NCBI RefSeq assembly: GCF_000526215.1
Contig: NZ_JAFQ01000004.1
Location: forward strand, 2,728,001-2,792,000
DNA: 64,000 bases
DNA from: Nocardia sp. BMG51109
GTDB lineage: Bacteria > Actinomycetota > Actinomycetes > Mycobacteriales > Mycobacteriaceae
Direction: 5' to 3'
The first letter of the stretch is position 1. Each line of letters opens with the position of its first letter. Made by a program: the position numbers and the translations under genes. This document shows, piece after piece, positions 58,865 to 64,000 of the stretch. Under the pieces are notes generated by a model. That model did no database searches. It saw only the letters and a list, made by a program, of their open reading frames with translations, and was not told the origin of the DNA.

Positions 58865-58914
58865 TTCTCCGAGGTCAGACCGAGATGTGGGGGACCCTCG
58901 TGATCCGGCGATCG

Positions 58915-59832
58915 TCATTCACGGGGCCCCGGGCGGCGCAGGCGCAGGCGGGACGTCGACACCGACACCCGCAGGGCGGGGCGGCGCAGCCGTAACGACG
59001 ACGCCGGTACGCGCAGGCCCGGGCGGCGGCGGGCGGCGCGGCGCTGGGCGCGGCGTTCGGCGGGCTTGTGGTGCCAGGTCTCGGGGCGGGCGGCGACCCA
59101 GCGCTGCGAGCGCCACGCGAACGGGATGTGGCCCAGGTACAGCGCGATCAGCACCATCAGCAGGATGAGCGGATAGGTGACCAGCGCGGCCGCGGCCAGG
59201 GCGGTCAGCACCAGCAGCAGCGCCGCGGCCTGCGGCGCGACCGACACCGACTTCATCGCGAGCGTCGGGATCGTGCTGACGGCCAGCAGCGCCGCGAAGA
59301 TCGTCCAGGCCGCCACCACCGGGAAGTTGTTCCACCAGCCGCTGTGGAACTGTTCGTGCAGCGTCAGCGGCAGCATCGCGATCAGCGCCGCCGCCGGCGC
59401 CGGCACCCCGACGAAGTACTCGCGCTGCCAGTCGGGGCGGGTGTCGTCGTCCATCAGGGTGTTGAACCGCGCCAGCCGCAGCACGATGCTCACCGCGTAG
59501 AGCAGTGCGATGATCCAGCCCGCGCTGTCCTGGCGCAGGAACGTCACGTACAGCACCAGCGCGGGCGCGACGCCGAACGAGATCGCGTCCGCGAGCGAAT
59601 CGAGCTCGGCGCCGATCTTGGTGGTCGCCGACAGCATCCGGGCCAGCCGGCCGTCGAGCGTGTCGAGCACTGCCGCCGCACCGATCATCGCCACCGCGGT
59701 GGCCAACGAGCCCTCCAGCGCGAACTTCACCGCCGACAATCCGGCGCACAGCGCCATAATCGTCACGATGCTGGGCAGCAGGCGCACCGACCGGCGCCGC
59801 TTCCCCTCTTCGGTCACCGTTTCCTCGATCAT
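58915..59832 (-). CDS. pssA: CDP-diacylglycerol-serine O-phosphatidyltransferase
   Basis: A 305-residue membrane enzyme. The CDP-alcohol phosphatidyltransferase motif [20 protein letters not shown] followed by LDSLAD (D-x2-D-G-x2-A-R-x8-G-x3-D-x3-D) is intact, with about seven hydrophobic segments. It forms phosphatidylserine from CDP-diacylglycerol and serine. The last 50 residues are an Arg/Pro-rich extension ([20 protein letters not shown] and beyond). The start overlaps the psd stop (ATGA), so psd-pssA are coupled, as in Rv0437c-Rv0436c. Confidence 0.94.
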   Translation of the reverse strand: MIEETVTEEGKRRRSVRLLPSIVTIMALCAGLSAVKFALEGSLATAVAMIGAAAVLDTLDGRLARMLSATTKIGAELDSLADAISFGVAPALVLYVTFLRQDSAGWIIALLYAVSIVLRLARFNTLMDDDTRPDWQREYFVGVPAPAAALIAMLPLTLHEQFHSGWWNNFPVVAAWTIFAALLAVSTIPTLAMKSVSVAPQAAALLLVLTALAAAALVTYPLILLMVLIALYLGHIPFAWRSQRWVAARPETWHHKPAERRAQRRAARRRPGLRVPASSLRLRRPALRVSVSTSRLRLRRPGPRE

Positions 59833-60545
59833 GAGAGCAGTTCGGCCAGCACCGTCTCTCCGCCGACGGTGCGCTGCCCCGGCGCGACGAGCAGGTCGGT
59901 CCCGGACGGAAAGTACGTGTCGACCCGCGAGCCGAATCGGATCAGCCCATAGGTGTCGCCGATGCCCAGCTTGTCGCCGACCCGGGCGTCGCAGACGATC
60001 CGGCGGGCCAGCAGGCCCGCGATCTGCACCACCGTCACGACCTGGCCGCCGGCGGTCTCCAGCACCATGCTGTTGCGCTCGTTGTCGGTGCTGGCCTCCG
60101 GCAGATCGGCGGAGCGGAACCGCCCGCGCCGGTAGACGATCTCGCGCACGGTGCCGTCGACCGGCGTGCGCTGCACGTGCACGTCCAGTACCGACAGGAA
60201 GATGCTCACGCGCGGCAGCTCGGCCTCGCCCAGATTCAGCTCGGCCGGCGGCACCGCGGTGTCCACCAGCGCGACCTGCCCGTCGGCGGGCGCGACCACG
60301 GCACCCGGCCGCTGCGGCGGCACTCGGTGCGGATGCCGGAAGAACGCCGCCGACCCCGCCGCGGCCGCGAAACCGCTGCGCCGCAGCCACGTCCGCCGCC
60401 GGCCCAGCAGGGCGACCGCCAGTGGAGCCGCCACGAACGGCAGACCTGCGGGATGCAACGGCGGAATCGCGTCGCGCACCAGATCGGCGATGTGACCGAG
60501 GCCGGTGCGTTCGGGCGTGCCGGGCGGGGTGGGGCGGCGGGCCAC
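59829..60545 (-). CDS. psd: Phosphatidylserine decarboxylase proenzyme
   Basis: A 238-residue PSD-A-type decarboxylase. The self-cleavage site is the Gly-Ser of [12 protein letters not shown] near the C terminus, producing the pyruvoyl group. Other signatures are [41 protein letters not shown] and [21 protein letters not shown] hydrophobic segment at about 37-60 anchors it. It converts phosphatidylserine to phosphatidylethanolamine. GTG 60545 follows AGGAG. Confidence 0.94.
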   Translation of the reverse strand: MARRPTPPGTPERTGLGHIADLVRDAIPPLHPAGLPFVAAPLAVALLGRRRTWLRRSGFAAAAGSAAFFRHPHRVPPQRPGAVVAPADGQVALVDTAVPPAELNLGEAELPRVSIFLSVLDVHVQRTPVDGTVREIVYRRGRFRSADLPEASTDNERNSMVLETAGGQVVTVVQIAGLLARRIVCDARVGDKLGIGDTYGLIRFGSRVDTYFPSGTDLLVAPGQRTVGGETVLAELLS

Positions 60546-60628
60546 GGGCTCCTCTTTCGTGCGCGGACAAGTCGCTCACACCTTACGGGACGTGCCGCGT
60601 CCGAGCCTGTGCTACGACAGCACGCAGC

Positions 60629-60652
60629 CGCGGCGACCGGATGGCCGCCGCG
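60629..60652 (-). terminator. Short hairpin downstream of the GlsB/YeaQ-like gene
   Basis: CGCGGCG and CGCCGCG enclose a 10-nt loop, 19 bp past the stop at 60671. The stem is only 7 bp, so it is a weak candidate for the terminator separating this gene from psd. Confidence 0.4.
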
Positions 60653-60670
60653 ACAGCGTGATCGAACCGG

Positions 60671-60943
60671 TCAGCCGACCTTTCGACGCCCGGTGACCAG
60701 TCGCACCAGCCACAGCAGGATCGCCGCACCGGCGAGGCAGGTGAGGAAGCTGAAGATGATTCCGCCGCCCGCCACGTCGACGCCGAGCAGGTTCAGCAGG
60801 AAGCCGCCCAGCAGGCCGCCGACGACCCCGACGACGATATTGAGGAGGATGCCCTGCTGGGCATCCGTCCCCATGAACTTACTGGCGATCCAGCCGGCCA
60901 GGCCGCCGATGATGATCCAGCCGATAATTCCGAGACCGAGCAT
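60671..60943 (-). CDS. GlsB/YeaQ/YmgE-family stress-associated membrane protein
   Basis: A 90-residue Gly-rich protein with three hydrophobic helices (LGIIGWIIIGGLAGWIASKF, GILLNIVVGVVGGLLGGFLL, GIIFSFLTCLAGAAILLWLV). It matches the transglycosylase-associated (YeaQ) family, often induced by envelope stress; the biochemical role is unknown. It is divergent from the KAS III gene across 253 bp. A TAATAT element around 61062 could be a -10 in that gap. Confidence 0.9.
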   Translation of the reverse strand: MLGLGIIGWIIIGGLAGWIASKFMGTDAQQGILLNIVVGVVGGLLGGFLLNLLGVDVAGGGIIFSFLTCLAGAAILLWLVRLVTGRRKVG

Positions 60944-61196
60944 GGTGTCCTCGAATCACTCGTGGGAACAGAGAGGCGTGCCGCCGGTCGAAGCAACCGG
61001 CACGCGAACTGGCAGTACCCGATCGATTGTGACAATACCCACGACTCCCGTTACTGTTCCGGCTAATATGAGGGGGCCTCATGTCTATCGGCTCAGATGC
61101 GAGTCGCCGGTGAGGGCCCGATGAAGGAACGTTCGATGCGCGGGTGAGGGCCGCAGGCCCGGACACGCCTGCCGGCAGGTACCTAGGAGAAGCACG

Positions 61197-62225
61197 ATGG
61201 CTGCTCGACTCGCCCAGATCACAGGGGTGGAGCACACGGCGATGCTCGGGCTCGGTGTGTACCGCCCGACCAGGGTCGTCACCAACGACGAAGTTGCCGG
61301 ACCGATCGACTCCAGCGACGAATGGATCCGCACCCGCTCGGGCATCAAGACCCGGCGGTTCGCCTCGGACTCGGAAACGCTGATCGAGATGAGCGTGGCC
61401 GCGGCCCGCGATGCGCTGGCCGCGGCCGCCGTCGCGCCCGATCAGGTCGGCTGCGTCATCGTCGCCACCTCCACCTGGCTGCTGCTCACCCCGGCGGCGG
61501 CGCCCCAGATCGCCACCGAACTGGGCATGGACAATCCCGCGGCGTTCGACATCTCGGCCGGTTGCGCCGGGTTCTGCCACGCCGTCGCGCTGGGCTCGGA
61601 TCTCGTCAAGGGCGGTACCGCCGGCCACGTTCTGGTGATCGGCGTGGAGCGGCTCACCGACGCGGTCGACCCGGCCGATCGCGGCACGGCGTTCCTGTTC
61701 GCCGACGGCGCGGGCGCCGTGGTCATCGGCCCGTCCGACGAGCCGGGGATCGGCCCGACCGTCTGGGGTTCCGACGGCGACCAGCATCACGCCATCCGCC
61801 AGGACAAGGACTGGATGGAGTTCTTCGACGAGATCGATGAGCGCGGCCTCGATGCCGTGCGCCCCTACCTGGCGATGGAGGGTACGGCGGTGTTCCGCTG
61901 GGCCGCGCATTCGCTCAAGAAGGTCTGCCTGGACGCCATCGACCGGGCCGGGCTGACCCCGGGCGACCTGGATGCGATGGTCCCGCACCAGGCCAACGGC
62001 CGCATCATCGAGATCATGGCCCGCGAGCTGGAGCTGTCGGCCAACTGCGCGCTGGCGGGCGACATCGAGGAGGCGGGCAATACCTCGGCCGCCTCGATAC
62101 CGCTGGCGATGGAGGCGCTACTACGCCGGGGCGAGACCAAGCCGGGCGCCGACGCGCTGCTGGTCGCCTTCGGCGCCGGCCTCTCCTACGCCGCCCAGGT
62201 AGTGAAACTGCCCAACTGGCAGTAA
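61197..62225 (+). CDS. 3-oxoacyl-ACP synthase III (KAS III/FabH-like)
   Basis: A 342-residue thiolase-fold enzyme with the KAS III triad: Cys123 in SAGCAGFCHAV, His264 in MVPHQANGRIIE and Asn295 in EEAGNTSAASIPLAME. It condenses an acyl-CoA starter with malonyl-ACP. ATG 61197 follows AGGAGA. It is not surrounded by other fatty-acid synthase genes. It may therefore be a second, specialised KAS III; the M. tuberculosis housekeeping FabH (Rv0533c) also stands outside the FAS-II operon. Confidence 0.92.
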   Translation: MAARLAQITGVEHTAMLGLGVYRPTRVVTNDEVAGPIDSSDEWIRTRSGIKTRRFASDSETLIEMSVAAARDALAAAAVAPDQVGCVIVATSTWLLLTPAAAPQIATELGMDNPAAFDISAGCAGFCHAVALGSDLVKGGTAGHVLVIGVERLTDAVDPADRGTAFLFADGAGAVVIGPSDEPGIGPTVWGSDGDQHHAIRQDKDWMEFFDEIDERGLDAVRPYLAMEGTAVFRWAAHSLKKVCLDAIDRAGLTPGDLDAMVPHQANGRIIEIMARELELSANCALAGDIEEAGNTSAASIPLAMEALLRRGETKPGADALLVAFGAGLSYAAQVVKLPNWQ

Positions 62226-62236
62226 CCCGTCGGCAA

Positions 62237-62689
62237 TCAGCTCCGCTCGGCGGCGGTCTTGATCTTGCCGAGGGTTTCGTTCATACCGTGCACCAGATTC
62301 GACTCGAACTGCTGTTCGCCGCCGAGAAACTTGTCGATCAACAGGCGAATCGGCTTGCGCACACCGTTGGGAACGTCGCGCCGCTCGGTCAGCCGGGTGC
62401 CGGATTCGGTGGGCTCCAGCGTGAAGCTCCACACCGTGGCGTTCTCGTTCATGCGGAAGGCGAACGTCCGGTTCGGCTCGAACCGGACGATCCGCGAGGT
62501 GGTCGGGTAGTACCTGCGTCCGTCCCGATTGAGGTTGACCGTCCAGGTGCCGGGGCCCAGGGTGCCCAGCGGCACCATGCGGACGGTGTTCGGGCTGAAT
62601 TCGGGCATCCGCTTCAGATCCGACACCACCGCCCAGACCCGTTCCGGTGCGGCGGAGATGTCGACGGTGGTTTCGAGAGTGTTCGGCAA
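62237..62689 (-). CDS. SRPBCC-family protein (polyketide cyclase/dehydrase-like)
   Basis: A 150-residue START-like fold (TTVDISAAPERVWAVVSDLK, PEFSPNTVRMVPLGTLGPGT, WSFTLEPTESGTRLTERRDV). Such domains bind hydrophobic ligands; enzymatic function is not implied. The start appears to be TTG 62689 with GGAGG 5 nt upstream. It is convergent with the KAS III gene (11-bp gap). Confidence 0.85.
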   Translation of the reverse strand: MPNTLETTVDISAAPERVWAVVSDLKRMPEFSPNTVRMVPLGTLGPGTWTVNLNRDGRRYYPTTSRIVRFEPNRTFAFRMNENATVWSFTLEPTESGTRLTERRDVPNGVRKPIRLLIDKFLGGEQQFESNLVHGMNETLGKIKTAAERS

Positions 62690-62797
62690 CGCTGCCTCCG
62701 AGAGAGGTGGGTGTTCGGTATCGGAATCCTACTGTCGCGCCCCCGTTGTGACCGGCGACCGGTGATGCGGACCACATCCGATTGAAAATCAACTAGA

Positions 62798-62813
62798 TCA
62801 CATTCTGATGTGA
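62798..62813. promoter_or_regulatory. TCACAT-N4-ATGTGA dyad
   Basis: A 6-bp inverted repeat in an AT-rich patch of the 232-bp gap between the SRPBCC gene and the small gene at 62922. It resembles a CRP/FNR-type half-site arrangement in inverted order and could control either divergent gene. No other feature is seen in the gap. Confidence 0.4.
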
Positions 62814-62921
62814 GGGCTACCCCTCCTCGTAATAACCGACGCACAATGGCAGATAGATGAGGGAGAGGTGACGAAGTAGCCGACCCGAGCCCGAGTTTCT
62901 TCCGACGTGAGGTGATCCGCC

Positions 62922-63119
62922 GTGAATTTGCGCTTTCTCCTCCCCCGCAGGCATCCGGATTCCGTTCCGCTCCTTCCGGTCCCCGAATCCGAGGCCACCG
63001 CCGTCGCGGCGGTGGCTCGCGGCGAGAGATCCAGACGTACCGCCGCCGAACGCGAGGAACGGCTCGAACGACTGCTGACCCCTACCGAGCTGGACCTGGT
63101 CCAGCACCATCGGCTCTGA
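62922..63119 (+). CDS. Small charged protein
   Basis: A 65-residue frame from GTG 62922, with GAGGTGA upstream as ribosome-binding site. Composition is Arg/Glu-rich with a predicted C-terminal helix (RGERSRRTAAEREERLERLL). No recognised domain. It lies 34 bp before the response-regulator fusion on the same strand and may share its transcript. Plausible but not certain. Confidence 0.5.
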   Translation: MNLRFLLPRRHPDSVPLLPVPESEATAVAAVARGERSRRTAAEREERLERLLTPTELDLVQHHRL

Positions 63120-63153
63120 GCGAACACGTGCGCCGACGCCCCATACTTTCGAG

Positions 63154-64000
63154 GTGACTTCACCAGCTGCCGCCAAGCCGGCAATACTCAGCGTCGACGA
63201 CGATCCGGGTGTCTCCCGGGCCGTGGTCCGCGACTTGAGGCGCCGCTACGGGGCGGATTATCGGATTCTGCGGGCGGAATCGGGGCCCGCCGCGCTCGAC
63301 GCGTTGCGCGAGATGAAACTGCGGGGGCAGCCGGTCGCCGTGCTGATCGCCGATTACCGGATGCCGGAGATGGACGGCATCGAATTCCTGGAACAGGCGA
63401 TGGATCTGCACCCGTACGCCCGCCGGGTGCTGTTGACCGCCTACGCCGACACCAACGCGGCCATCGAGGCGATCAATGTCGTCGACCTCGATCACTATCT
63501 GCTCAAGCCGTGGGATCCGCCGGAGGAGAAGCTGTACCCGGTCATCGATGCGCTGCTGGAGGCATGGCGCGGCGATGAGCACCGGCCGGTGCACGAGACG
63601 AAGGTGATCGGCCACCGCTGGTCGGCGCGCTGCTCGCAGGTGCGCGAATTCCTGGCCCGCAACCAGCTGCCGTACCGGTGGTATCTGGCCGACGAGCCGG
63701 AGGGTGCGCGGCTGCTGGAGGCGGCGGGCGCGACGCAGGACCAGTGCCCGGTGGTGATCGACGCCGCGGGGCAGGCGCTGATCACACCCTCGGACAGCGA
63801 GTTGGCCGGCAGCGTCGGTCTCAGCACCGACCCGGTCGGCGACTTCTACGACCTGATCGTGGTCGGCGGCGGACCGGCCGGGCTGGGCGCCGCGGTGTAC
63901 GGCGCGTCGGAGGGCCTGCGCACGGTGCTGGTCGAACGCACCGCCACCGGCGGCCAGGCCGGGCAGAGTTCGCGCATCGAGAACTACCTCGGCTTTCCGG
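63154..64000 (+). CDS. Response regulator-thioredoxin reductase-like fusion (partial, 3' end beyond window)
   Basis: The frame is open from GTG 63154 (VTSPAAAKPAILSVDDDPGV) to the window end, 282 codons. Residues about 10-125 are a receiver domain with acidic pocket SVDDDPG, phospho-Asp in VLIADYRMPEMDG, Thr in VLLTAYAD and Lys in LLKPWDPP. A thioredoxin-fold-like segment follows (VIGHRWSARCSQVREFLARN). From about residue 228 an FAD-binding domain begins (YDLIVVGGGPAGLGAAVYGA, TGGQAGQSSRIENYLGFP), as in thioredoxin reductase-like proteins. The redox CxxC lies outside the window. It probably couples a phosphorelay to redox control. Confidence 0.9.
   Translation, partial: MTSPAAAKPAILSVDDDPGVSRAVVRDLRRRYGADYRILRAESGPAALDALREMKLRGQPVAVLIADYRMPEMDGIEFLEQAMDLHPYARRVLLTAYADTNAAIEAINVVDLDHYLLKPWDPPEEKLYPVIDALLEAWRGDEHRPVHETKVIGHRWSARCSQVREFLARNQLPYRWYLADEPEGARLLEAAGATQDQCPVVIDAAGQALITPSDSELAGSVGLSTDPVGDFYDLIVVGGGPAGLGAAVYGASEGLRTVLVERTATGGQAGQSSRIENYLGFP

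Overview
This is a high-GC actinobacterial chromosome segment, most likely from Nocardia or a close relative. From about 8.3 kb onward, many blocks follow gene orders known from the Mycobacterium tuberculosis chromosome. These are pknG-glnH-glnX with mutT3 and thiE/thiO-thiS-thiG (Rv0410c-Rv0417), thiD/thiC (Rv0422c-Rv0423c), xthA-GNAT-def/DUF3263-virR-sodC-ybdK (Rv0427c-Rv0433), AAA ATPase-pssA-psd (Rv0435c-Rv0437c), and an AtuA-fadE13-accD2-accA2-fadE12-echA7 operon (Rv0971c-Rv0976c). The mixture of mycobacterial synteny with genes not found at those places (molybdopterin oxidoreductase, Mrp antiporter, VapBC) fits Nocardiaceae. The genus is an inference.

Region 1-8.2 kb is accessory. A leftward, translationally coupled operon encodes a radical SAM enzyme, a DEDDh exonuclease and an AAA_28/NadR-like P-loop protein, followed by a nucleoside hydrolase that appears frameshifted at the window edge. 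Divergent from it is an XRE regulator coupled to a Nudix hydrolase, then a second XRE regulator coupled to an APH-type phosphotransferase, then a convergent HAD phosphatase. The two regulators are preceded by a 173-bp duplicated promoter (one mismatch) that contains an 11-bp inverted repeat overlapping a leaderless promoter. The downstream copy still carries the first codons of the radical SAM gene. This is the best candidate for an undescribed system: a radical SAM plus nucleotide-processing cassette under paired XRE control.

Region 8.3-22.7 kb: the glutamate/aspartate-sensing PknG module (kinase, binding lipoprotein, membrane relay), MutT3, a molybdopterin oxidoreductase, thiamine thiazole synthesis, an ABC exporter pair, a class III nucleotidyl cyclase and a small membrane protein. 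Region 22.8-32.6 kb: the AtuA/acyl-CoA carboxylase/acyl-CoA dehydrogenase operon with its TetR regulator, tRNA-Glu and a tiny basic protein. Two 74-bp tandem mini-ORFs link fadE13 to accD2 by start-stop overlaps.

Region 32.6-41 kb: a GT2-GtrA protein, thiD, thiC with a TPP riboswitch and an eight-fold 15-bp coding repeat, and a TetR/fadE5-like divergent pair with a clear candidate operator. Region 41-48.2 kb: DNA repair, deformylase, VirR-like protein, SodC, YbdK and a PAP2/Aur1-like membrane protein. Region 48.2-55.8 kb: a complete Mrp-type Na+/H+ antiporter operon (mnhA/B fused, C, D, E, F, G) and a polytopic membrane protein. Region 55.9-64 kb: a CDC48-like ATPase with a repeated 3' end, an inserted VapBC pair, PE-phospholipid synthesis (pssA, psd), a GlsB/YeaQ-type protein, a KAS III enzyme, an SRPBCC protein and the start of a response regulator-thioredoxin reductase fusion.
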